Source of the DNA: Sipunculus nudus
Lineage: Eukaryota > Annelida > Sipuncula > Golfingiida > Sipunculidae
DNA length: 64,000 nucleotides
Direction of reading: 5' to 3'
Assembly (NCBI GenBank): GCA_026874595.1
Contig: CM049316.1
Coordinates: forward strand, 50,658,695-50,722,694
Made by a program: the position numbers and the translations under genes. The notes beneath the pieces were generated by a model that saw nothing but the letters and a program-made list of their open reading frames with translations, had not been told where the DNA came from and made no database searches. Positions 50,515-59,035 of this stretch are shown one piece after another (the stretch's first letter is position 1; every line of letters begins with the position of its first letter).

Positions 50515-50584
50515 ACGGAAGTACGGAAGGACGGACTGACAAGGTGATCACCATAGGGCACCGCTTGTCAAGCGGGGCCCTAAT
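50515..50584 (+). repeat. Right end of the S2 element: ACGG words, nested palindromes, CTAA
   Basis: In order: ACGG at 50,515, 50,523 and 50,531; palindrome GGTGATCACC at 50,543-50,552; hairpin CCGCTTG-T-CAAGCGG at 50,561-50,575; inverted repeat GCGGGGCCCT at 50,572-50,581, overlapping the hairpin; then CTAA at 50,580-50,583 before TTCTTAC. A hairpin a few bases upstream of CTRR is the standard Helitron-class 3' signal. Confidence 0.65.
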
Positions 50585-51500
50585 TCTTACACATTCATAC
50601 TGAATGCAAAATTATAATACAGATACATCTCCTTGATGGCAAATTTTTTAATTAAGTTGAATATGGATACCAATCATTTATAATCCATGTACAGTCGTTT
50701 TTATATAGCCACAGAGAGCCAAATATCCATGATTGTAACATTGCATGGTATGATGAATAATTTAAATCATAAATCTAATTTTTAAAAGCTTTTTATAAAC
50801 ATTCTTGTCAATATTAACCACAGATAACCTAAAATCTAAATGTCTAGTGGCATGATGTAATCTAGATGCTGATAAACTGGTGCCAGGCTAGATGTAACAG
50901 CATCACACAGCTAACATATATGGTAAAATGACTCGATTCAATCTCCATATTTCAGCCAAAAATCATTCATGTGGAACTATTAAAGACAATTATTATAAGA
51001 ATTATTGTGGGGATTATTCTTGTAAAATATTAAACAGCCTGGCTTCAGTGGCATCAGTCAAAAAACATTTTGCAGGTTTATAACTCATATATAAAGATAT
51101 AGCAAACTGGCTAAGTTCAACTTTCCTCAATCAGCTAAAAAGCACTGAACAAACCTGAATTATCAACATCTGAGGAAAATAAATGTGTGAGATTTAAGAA
51201 TTTTGCGCAGTAGTTTTTGAGAAGAAGATCTTTGTAGCTACTGAGCTAAAATGGGTTATTATGGCATATGACTAAATTCAGCTTCCCATAACTTGGCCAA
51301 AAGTCACTGAACAGAGACCATTTGAACAAACTTCAGAAAGCATTACCCTAAGATCATTACTGTGGGATATTAAACAATTTGGCCATATGGTTTCAGAAAA
51401 GAAGTTTTTTGTAGCCCTCAGTGTGATACAGGTACTGATGACTCTGTACAAAAAAGACTCGATGCAGGTGGCACCACCAATACCTCAATTTCAGATATGA
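50583..51500. repeat. Diverged copy of unit segment 13,630-14,580
   Basis: The sequence resumes with ACTGAATGCAAAATTATAAT and follows the order of copy A from about 13,635 to 14,580, including CACACAGCTAACATATATGG and GGTTTCAGA..AGAAG words. It carries many substitutions and small deletions. It matches the other diverged copies at 60,160-61,080 and 62,400-63,080 better than copies A-C. No gene is seen. Confidence 0.85.
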
Positions 51501-52650
51501 CATATGAAATAAAGATATTTCCTGATTTTTTTCAAAGTGCATTATGTTCAGGCCCATAACTTAAAAAATTTACAAATACTGAACTAATTTCTGGTGTATA
51601 GATAGGAACTCTAAAGAGGAATGGATTTATTAACTAGGCCTACAGGCCTAAAGCAAACCTGTGCAAAGTTTTGGAGTATGAATGTTTATTTTTTTTAAAT
51701 TTAATATTGATCCTCTCATGTCCTGCATATCTACCTTAGTCATTATGATTTCCGCCAAATGGACGTTTTCAGACCTGCACGTTTCGGACTAGGACATTTT
51801 AAAACTAGGATGTATCAGTCAGGATATTTCAGATATGTTCTTTTTGCCAGGGAGGGATATTGGGACAGATGAACAGACAATTTGGCAGCATGGTTTCAGA
51901 GAAGAACATTTTAAAATGTTTTTGAGCTTTTTCCCTATAACTTCTAAGACAAGTTCCTCTTTTAGCCTTGTTATTGAGTCAGACCTATTCTAGCGTCATA
52001 TCGACCCTCTGGCATTACGACCAGATTACCTGCGCGCCAGAGTGTCATATGACATCTCAGTCTGAGGAACGCATTATAAGGCCTTATGAAGATGCAAATA
52101 TTTTCGTCATTTCTGACAACGCTTCATGGCCTAAAGGTACACAGTCAATCAACATAAACCAGACCAATCGTTAGCATTTTTTGTGTAATTTTAAATAATA
52201 CCAAATATGAGCGAGAAAAGTTACTTTCTCAGAAAACCCAGCACATTGGTTAACCCCTTGGCATGTTTGTTGAATTTATGACCCCATGAACACAAGCACG
52301 GCTCGCACGGGTTACAGGACGCAGGCAGCTTGCAGGTGATACAGGAAATGACCTTTGTCCATGGAGACGGTGTTTCAGTTTAGGTTGTGAGCTCACATGT
52401 ATACTATTGTATTCTCAGCATAATATTGAGATTATGGGCCGTTTACCACAATATGAATGCAACCTGATGCAAGACCACTGCGATACATTCCACAATATAA
52501 CTAGTATCACGACTCAAGTAGGCTTACCAGCCAAATTATCCGATTGCCTACCGAGTCGGGTTGTCACGGCTACACCCATTCATGCATCCTGGCAATGGAG
52601 GCTCAGCTTTCCCCCAGGTCAACAGTGCCTAATGTGCCACATGTAACCAC
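51501..52650. other. Mixed repeat remnant and unassigned sequence
   Basis: Positions 51,500-51,620 resemble unit sequence near 17,100-17,190 (AAAGTGCATTATGTT..GGGCC). The word TAGGCCTACAGGCCTAAAGC at 51,637 matches 18,680. Around 51,765-51,850 short degenerate repeats of about 15-18 bp share GGACRTTTC/GGATATTTC words. From 51,860 to 52,650 I recognise nothing. Open frames of 68 and 79 codons there (51,968 and 52,407) have no domain I know and are probably chance. Confidence 0.6.
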
Positions 52651-53560
52651 ACCACTGGCTCTTACAGACTGAAACTTACCACTGGCTCTTACTGACTGAA
52701 ACTTGACCTGTTTGCAAATCTGAAATGGTTGGCAGTCTGCCAAAGTTATTTATAGAGACAGAGCATAACTTGACCTTTTGTAAAATCTGACACAATTGGC
52801 AGGTTCTAAACTTCTAGATGATGTGTTTAGACACATCCTCTAGACTGTATCTGGACACCAGGCAGAGCCATGTCAGTTGCCATGGTGATATCTGGACCCC
52901 ACTTGGGTGCACTGATTGACCTCTTGACATGTTGAAACTTGCCATGGTGCCAAATCTGTTTTCAACTAGGGACCCATGGGTCACAAACCTCAGCTGAATT
53001 TGATTGTAAGGATATTTATGAGCTTTTTCAAAATGTGGTTCCGGTGATCTAACCAATGACTTTGTGACCCAATATTTGAGAAGTTACAATCCTTGAACAT
53101 ACAGCATTTAGATTATCTTAACAATCTTTGAAAAATGGGATGTTGACCGCAGACCAGGAAACCTCAGAATCTACAGATTTCTTCCACATGGCAGGTAAGC
53201 CATGTGTGAAAGATGGAAAGTTTGGGATGAAAAGTTTTAGCAATATGCGCAAGATGGAAGGTTTTGGATGAAAAGCTTGGTTTAAAATGCAGCCATAATC
53301 TTTTTAAATAAGTGGGTCAAATGACTTTGACCTTTGAACTAATGACATAAAAATCGTAAAATTTCTTGCTTTAGTGGTGGCTCATTCAAAAGTCAAGTTT
53401 GAAATCATATGTCAATCCAACCTACACCAGGTACATAATGCTTCAATGCTAGACCATTACTTTTCAAGTACATGTGAACCATGTATATGAACAATGCATG
53501 TACTAAACAATTTTAACAAGAACCAATAACACAAACACAACAATTAACAATTAACATGAA
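52651..53560. repeat. Diverged minisatellite and TGACC-type repeat remnants
   Basis: ACCACTGGCTCTTACAGACTG is tandemly repeated at 52,655 and 52,678. It is followed by CTTGACCTGTTTGCAAATCTG and GGCAGTCTGCCAAAG, a diverged form of the minisatellite in the 7.27-kb unit. Positions 53,100-53,440 (ACCTCAGAATCTACAGATTTC, TGACTTTGACCTTTGAAC) match 63,530-63,960. Positions 53,440-53,560 resemble 18,715-18,810 (CACCAGGTACATAATGCTTC). No gene is seen. Confidence 0.75.
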
Positions 53561-53620
53561 CACAACACAAAAATTATTTATTATATTAATCTTATCTGCC
53601 CCAAGTCAAATTGCATGATA

Positions 53621-53705
53621 TACAGTGAAACCTGTCTAAAGCGGACAGTCAAGGGTCTCAATCGTTTTGTCCTTAATAGTGAGGTGTCCTTATTAGGCAG
53701 GTTGA
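53621..53705. repeat. Dispersed repeat fragment with TACAGTGAAACCTGTCTAAA
   Basis: The words TACAGTGAAACCTGTCTAAA, GCGGACAGTCAAGGGTCTCA and GAGGTGTCCTTATTAGGCAG are of a type I recall as a common dispersed repeat in invertebrate genomes. There is only one copy here, so the assignment rests on memory. Positions 53,706-54,530 are AT-rich and otherwise unassigned, apart from a GC-richer patch at 53,870-54,020 in which I see no known domain in any frame. Confidence 0.4.
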
Positions 53706-54531
53706 CCTTGGTTGATAACTGAGGGATTATAAATAAAGACAACGCGATATCTTAATTAATAAGGCAGCAATTCTTATTAAACCTTCCCCTTGACACTTCT
53801 AAATGACATCCACATTGAATATGATACTTAATTTGCAAGTGCACAAAGTATTTATTCAGTTATCCACGGAAACCTCACCCGGAGACGACCCTGAGATCGT
53901 CCGGAGACCGCCATCCTGCCCGGAGATCCACCAATGAGTGCTTCCCATTGATTCCCACTCGCCACAACAGATGCCACCACATACATGTCTGACTTCCCCG
54001 CTCTGATACTGGTATGTTGTATTGTTTACGAGTCTGATTGATTGGAACTGTCACTAAAATACGTATATTGTTTAAAAAACTGTTTAATAAACTAATCATA
54101 TATTCTTTTTACCAATTTTCAATTTCTGAAAACTCTTGAATGTTTGTAAAATGTTCATAACTAATTATATTTTCTTGCATATGATACAGAATATTTTCTT
54201 TAGTATAAATTGTATAGTAAAATATGTGATAACATATAAAATAGTTTAATTTGATATTGACATATAGAAATTATCGTAAACTCACCTATCCTTAAATTTT
54301 TAATGGTATAAAGGGTATGCATTAAATATGGAAATATAGAAATTATAAAACATAAAATAGTATGTCAAATATGTGGTTTACTTAATATTGAAATTATAAA
54401 ACATATAAAAACTATGTCAAAATTTTGGTTTACTTATTCGGCACTAAGACTAAAATTTAACGGGTTTAATACATAATAATAAAAAAAGGGCAGCGGAGGA
54501 TACCCCAACAAAGTTAATTGATTACTAAATT

Positions 54532-54705
54532 ATGGATTCTCTTCCCGGCGGCCTGGCCTTTCAGGCAGGTGCTGGTGTGTACACAGTTATTACAGGCAAA
54601 CCTCATCCAGAGACATGGCCAATTTGGCTATTTAATAATAAACTAATTAAACTCATTAATTTCCATGGCGCACAATTGAAGGCAAACAATTCATTTATGG
54701 AGTAA
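54532..54705 (+). CDS. Possible short ORF or exon, 57 codons, unrecognised
   Basis: An ATG-to-TAA frame of 57 codons lies in a locally GC-richer patch (CCCGGCGGCCTGG). The product starts MDSLPGGLAFQAGAGVYTVI and has an acidic to neutral, non-repetitive composition unlike the neighbouring AT-rich DNA. It is 440 bp upstream of the exon-like segment of the protease relic and could be an isolated exon or chance. I recognise no family. Support is weak. Confidence 0.2.
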   Translation: MDSLPGGLAFQAGAGVYTVITGKPHPETWPIWLFNNKLIKLINFHGAQLKANNSFME

Positions 54706-54888
54706 TATTGTTTATGTACGGACAGTGATGACAAATAGACCTCGGCAGAGTAATTAATCCTTTGTAGCTATTTGAAGTACTGTAATCCTATTATCCTTTG
54801 ATCGTACCACCCACTGAAGAAACCCCTTAGTTTGAAAGTATGAGCAGTTCCACTTTCTTGCTTTCTGTAGTTATATAAATAGTGTAAC

Positions 54889-55000
54889 CTCTCTCTCTCT
54901 CTCTCTCCAACACACAATCTTAATACGCTTCCTTATATTTCCTACCATCTCTCATTCTCCTCTCTTTTTCTCCCCCCCCCCCCTCACCCACACACACACA
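54889..55000. repeat. Microsatellite cluster: (CT)n, C12, (CA)n
   Basis: (CT)n runs from 54,889 to 54,907, a 12-base C run spans 54,972-54,983, and (CA)n spans 54,989-55,000, with CT-rich sequence between them. This is a pyrimidine-rich cluster upstream of the protease relic. Confidence 0.95.
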
Positions 55001-55146
55001 TACAGTCTAAATACGTTTTCCTTATTCTATGCAATTATGTTAATGTGTGATATGAAGTACAGCATATATAGTCAAAAATTAAATCCCACCAGATACCAGT
55101 TTATTTTTTTTTTATATTAAAAGTATTTTCCTCCCATCTGTTCCAG

Positions 55147-55391
55147 ATGATTGGCGCTGCGATCAGTATTCATGGGAAAACAATGGGACATGGTATGGAT
55201 GTAATCGATCAAAAACGCAAACTAAATGTTCACTAATGTCTCGGTGTAGTAAGAAAAGGGTGGCTAGAAAAACGGGTAGAAAACAGCTGAGAAAATTAGA
55301 TTTCGTGTACGAATTTGAAGCTGCTCCCGATACCGATGTTTCCATGATAACCTCACCTAGAGATAGAACTGCAATCTCCCAAGCTAGATGA
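55147..55391 (+). pseudogene. Exon-like segment with a W-x-C-D-x-Y-x-W motif, upstream of the Ulp1/PHD relic
   Basis: A strong acceptor-like signal (a T/C-rich run ending CATCTGTTCCAG at 55,146) precedes an open frame (codons from 55,149) to a TGA at 55,389-55,391. It encodes DDWRCDQYSWENNGTWYG, followed by a Lys/Arg-rich stretch and a Ser/Thr-containing tail. The motif reminds me of a small N-terminal domain in invertebrate proteins linked to transposons or nuclear proteases, but I cannot name it. It reads in the same direction as the protease relic 90-100 bp downstream and may be its upstream exon. The intervening 55,392-55,488 ends in GTTACAG, another possible acceptor. The open frame on the opposite strand is a shadow. 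Confidence 0.45.
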
Positions 55392-55480
55392 CCTGGTTCC
55401 AGTTTGGAAACAGAAAACTAAATAGGATACTGTTGATAAAGTTAAGACACAAGCTACCCGGCCATAACACCATTAAATAA

Positions 55481-56770
55481 TGTTACAGTTTAAAAAAAAC
55501 ACCAAAATCAATTTTGAAAAATTCAGAACGGAAACGAGTGAGAATTAGACTTGATTTTTGCAAGAGTAATAGTAACAGTAAAGAAAAAAGTAAAGATGAC
55601 AGTTCATCCTTGCTTCCAACTCCTAATTGTAGTCCAGTAGGGATGCCGGAAAGCATTATCGATACACAATCTTTTGAAATAAATGCATCCTCTACACAAA
55701 AACAGACCACAAATAAAATAACCTTGGAAAATTGTGTGACCTCTAATGAATGTAATAGCCCGCTAAGCGATATTCGTAAAGTAATCCCCGAAGATAACAA
55801 CAACAAAAACAAAAAAAGAAATCGACTCTCGCTAAAACGAAAAAAATTGCCGACATTTGAAAACAATGTTTCAGTTAAAAAGAGAAAGGCAAATCCGATA
55901 TTGCCAATTTTAATACATAATTCACCAGAAAAACAGACGTGCCGAGCAAGGTATTGGCTGCATGAATTCGGACTAACAGTTCAAAATAAAAGAGAAATAG
56001 AAAATGATTCTTGGCTTTCTGATAAGCATATCCGTGCATCCTGCGCAAATAATTTGACAAAAACAATATCCAGAAATCATCAGATTCCAAGATATACTAC
56101 TTTAACACCTTGCTTAATTCAGTGATGAATGAAACAAATGGATCGTGCCTGAAACAGGTTTTAAAAATATAGGTTCTCGAAAAAGGCCCGTGTGTACAAA
56201 TACATTTCACTGGACATTAACATTGGCTTATATCGGTCCGACCGGATGAGAGAGGTTTGTTTGTAATAGATAGCTTGCGGGGGGGGGGGGGGGGCGCAAA
56301 GAGTCTTACTTCTTCACAGAAATACAGCTTTGCCAAATCTACAACTTGGAGCAATCTAAATTACATGTTTCGGTAGTGAATGCCTTGTTACAGAATAATA
56401 TCTCAGATTGTGGGGTATATGCGATCGCAAACACGGTTGAATTTTCCAACAATAGGCTGAACAGTTGGTTAAATTTTAAAATTATAGTGACTGGGTATAT
56501 GATGAATATAGAATGAGAACCCATTTAAAAAACTGTTTAGAGCCAAAAAATTTCACACTGTTTCCAAAAAATCAGCGAAAACGTCCTGTCAAGGTTAAAC
56601 ATGTGCACCATGAGATAGTATTACACTGTCCATGCAAATATCCTGACTATTTTTATGGAAATATGATAACATGTTCAATGTGTGGTATAAGGTGGCATAG
56701 TATTTGTGCAAATGTACCTGAAGATATATCGGAGGATTACTTCTTTACATGTACCCTCTGCGAACAATGA
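55481..56770 (+). pseudogene. Broken Ulp1-like (C48) cysteine protease with C-terminal PHD finger
   Basis: Parts of one protein lie in order across three frames. The N-terminal part (to 56,125) is Lys/Ser/Asn-rich, likely disordered and nuclear, and ends with a segment containing SWLSDKHIRASC, which resembles the start of a Ulp1 fold. Next come VQIHFTG and HW (His codon 56,221-56,223), FVIDSLR (Asp codon 56,269-56,271), and ALLQNNISDCGVYAIA with Gln at 56,391 and Cys at 56,409-56,411: the His-Asp-Gln-Cys set of SUMO/ubiquitin-like proteases. Then MRTHLKNC leads into a PHD finger from 56,513 with ligands C39, C41, C54, C57, H62, C65, C80 and C83, ending in TGA. Breaks are a frameshift near 56,090-56,125, TAG at 56,170, TAA at 56,218, a frame change across a 16-G run (56,279-56,294), and a frameshift at 56,470-56,485. 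Such Ulp1-PHD proteins are, from memory, multicopy in invertebrates and possibly transposon-borne. No ATG opens the first part, so an upstream exon is likely. Confidence 0.75.
56279..56294. repeat. 16-G homopolymer inside the protease relic
   Basis: Sixteen consecutive G separate the Asp-motif frame from the frame carrying the catalytic Cys. It either disrupts the gene or marks an assembly error in run length. Confidence 0.95.
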
Positions 56771-56943
56771 ATATGCATTCCCAGAGCAGAAATACAGAGA
56801 ATATAATGCAATTATTATAAAGTTTAAACAAATTACGCGACTATGAGGCAGGTAAACTTTATGTGCTTGAATGGCAATTACCAAAACACCATTTTCTAAC
56901 TGGATACGCTGTTTTCCCAGAGCTGGAATGCAGCAGTCCGCTA

Positions 56944-56949
56944 AATAAA
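56944..56949 (+). promoter_or_regulatory. Possible polyadenylation signal AATAAA
   Basis: AATAAA lies about 175 bp after the PHD stop codon and is the first such hexamer downstream that I noticed. The region between contains a short duplicated motif pair: CCCAGAGC at 56,780 and 56,916, and TAATGCAATTATT at 56,804 and 56,953. In AT-rich DNA the hexamer may be chance. Confidence 0.3.
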
Positions 56950-57094
56950 CTGTAATGCAATTATTTTAAAGTAAAAACGCTTTTGCTTCTTTGGTTTTAT
57001 AGTAGTAAAAGTTTTCGTTCTTTTAGTAGTGGTACAGTGTAGTTGTATACAGTAGTAGAATTTAAAACTGAGTTGAATTTATATCACTTTCGAG

Positions 57095-57190
57095 TAGGGC
57101 TGTATCAATATATCGATATATCGATACGAATCGATACACGACGTCGATACGATAATCGAAATGCGTTGCATGCTGTATTGGTCGTATCGA
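57095..57190. mobile_element. hAT-like transposon end fragment
   Basis: TAGGGCTGTATCAATATATC is followed by repeated ATCGATA words, a style of terminus typical of hAT-superfamily inverted repeats in animals. No matching inverted end and no hAT transposase are visible in the window, so this is at most a fragment or solo end. Confidence 0.4.
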
Positions 57191-57590
57191 TTGATTGCTA
57201 ATGCATAGGGATATAACTCTAACTTTAAATGTAACCATAACGATTTATAAATTTAAATGCACTGCATATTTGTTGCTTTGGCTTTTAAAACGTGTTAATA
57301 AATGTATATACGCATGCACATCAGTACTTTCATGACAAGTAGGCACATGTGAGTGATAATAGGAGAATGATTCTGACAATTCGATATAATACAAGCATTT
57401 TATTTTATGTCAGTTTTTACAAACAAAGACAACATTAACCATAGGCTATTATGACCGACCACACTCTTATCATACATTAACTAGAATACGGGTAGTCGAC
57501 AAGCGACTACGTGTATCCGCCTAAATCAGAGTGGAACGGGTGAAGTGAGGCATGGATTGAGTGGCAAGGGGAAATAGAGTGAAGTGTTGC
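57191..57590. other. Unassigned AT-rich stretch with one perfect hairpin
   Basis: No gene is seen. At 57,492-57,510 there is a perfect dyad GTAGTCG-ACAAG-CGACTAC (7-bp arms, 5-base loop), followed 10 bases later by CTAA at 57,521-57,524. That spacing is Helitron-like, but the base after CTAA is A, not T, and there is no ACGG-rich stretch upstream. Confidence 0.5.
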
Positions 57591-58205
57591 ATATTAGCAT
57601 GGATGTCTGCAGCCAAATTGTGTATGTAGGTTGCGCCACCTACCACGAAATCCAGGAAGCCGTCCAAGTTGTATACATATGCAAAATTTAAGGCAGATAA
57701 GTCAAACCAGTACATGTATATGAGTGATTTTAGCCCTAGGCAGATAAAAAGATGGACGCTGTGCAAAAATGCTGCAGGTGGCGCCCCCAGTTTTGCGTAT
57801 GATAAAGAGCTATGTGAGAACTATACACATGCAAAACTTTGGCCAAATCGGTCAAACGGTTCCCAAGATATGAGCTTGGATGTCTGCTGCATAAACTAGA
57901 ATGTAGGTGGCGCCACCTGTCATAAAATCAAGACAGCTGTCGGGGATGTATAAACCTGCAAAATTTTAGGCAGATATGTCAAACCAGTGCCGAGATATGA
58001 GTGATTTTATCCCATGGCAGACAAATAGACGGGAGCTGTGCAAAAATGGCTGCAGGTGGCGCCACCAGTTTTGCGTATGATATAGAGCTATGTGAGATCT
58101 AAACACATGCAAAATGTTGGCCCAATCGGTCAAACGGTTCCCGAGATATGAGTTTGGATGTCTGCAACGTAAACGTGAATGTAGGTGGCGCCACCTGTCA
58201 TAAAA
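57591..58205. repeat. Palindrome-phased tandem repeat (about 290-bp dimer of about 145-bp cells)
   Basis: Cells begin at (A)GGTGGCGCCACC(T) or a close variant at about 57,629, 57,778, 57,906, 58,055 and 58,184, so the palindrome recurs every 128-149 bp. Two cell types alternate: one with GTCATAAAATCA and GTGATTTTA words, the other with AGTTTTGCGTATGATA and GGTCAAACGGTTCCC. The alternate cells are about 280-298 bp apart. At 57,905-57,918 the palindrome is 14 bp. No coding signal was found. Confidence 0.8.
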
Positions 58206-59035
58206 TCAGAATGTCACCCATGAGGTGATCACATGCCTTGTGCTTGGCTGCACTGATTGAACTCTTGACCTAAATCTGGCTGCACTGAATGAACTCTTGA
58301 TCATTTGCCAAATCTGAAACAGTTGGCACTTTCTCAACCTATTTAAAGATACAGACACAATCTTGGAGTGTTGGTGAATCTGTTTACACATACTGAAAGA
58401 CTTTGGCTAAAATGCCTTTTTTTCAAACTGACTTATTCATAAACTTTTTATCAAGATATCTAGAATAATAAAAGATGCAGTTCTTTCTTGTATAAAGGTC
58501 CAAATATTCTGCCAAAAATCATTCAAGTAAACTTGAACAAAGGCCACCTAAGAATAATTTTTGTGTAATGTTACAGAAGTTATAATTGAAACAATAATTT
58601 TGTAGAAGAACAGTTTTGCAGTTCTCAGTTTGAAATAGACACAATAATGGCCATAAGACCAACAAAAGCTTTTCTGATATGATTGAAAGAACCATGTCCT
58701 AGGATAATTCTTTTGAAAAATTGAACGATTCAACTTGACAGTTTCATCATAAACATTTTAAGCTGAAAGAGGCCACAATATGAGGTTTTTGCCCATAAAA
58801 AATGGTCAATGTAGGTGGCACCACAAAATCTGCAACTTCAAATATGAGTCATGTGACCAACATTTGCACAATACTTGGTAATGCTAGCTCCTGTCATTTC
58901 TGAGATAGTCAGTATGCTTACTTGGCCAAATGACTGTTCAAATTCATGTAACTCCACTAAAATTCATCAAATGCAAACCAATATACAGACGGCGGACGCT
59001 GCCACATTATTGCATTAGCTCACAAGTTCGCTAAA
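58206..59035. repeat. Diverged copy of unit segment 12,148-12,960 with a shortened tail
   Basis: The sequence follows copy A from GTCACCCATGAGGTGATCAC through the GACCAACATTTGCACAATAC word, with many substitutions and some deletions. At about 58,980 it jumps to an ACAGACGGCGGACGCTGCC stretch and ends at TTCGCTAA (59,027-59,034). The 66-bp tail replaces about 650 bp present in copy A, so this copy has an internal deletion. Confidence 0.85.

Larger units (their letters stand above)
36895..50582 (+). mobile_element. Putative giant non-autonomous Helentron/pearl-like element carrying satellite S2
   Basis: The left edge is defined by departure from copy D at 36,894/36,895. Just inside it is AGGGCCCCGC (36,907-36,916), whose exact inverse GCGGGGCCCT lies at 50,572-50,581. 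The right end has three ACGG words at 8-bp steps (50,515, 50,523, 50,531), the palindrome GGTGATCACC, the hairpin CCGCTTG-T-CAAGCGG (50,561-50,575), and CCCTAA before T. Between the ends is almost nothing but S2 satellite and no transposase. Known Helentron-derived elements, including the bivalve pearl group, have short asymmetric inverted repeats, a 3' hairpin, a microsatellite and central tandem repeats. The match in layout is good, but the family assignment is inference, and the size (13.7 kb) would be far above those I know. An alternative is a satellite expanded from a small captured element. Confidence 0.6.

Noticed and set aside
37002-50554. Numerous 60-90-codon frames on both strands of S2
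   Set aside because: They recur with the 145-bp period, which is not a multiple of three, and are repeat by-products without domains.
55163-55345. Minus-strand frame of 60 codons
   Set aside because: It is the antisense shadow of the exon-like segment, which has a splice-acceptor signal on the plus strand.
55483-55866. Minus-strand hydrophobic frame of 127 codons (Leu/Phe-rich)
   Set aside because: It is the antisense shadow of the Lys/Ser/Asn-rich part of the protease relic.
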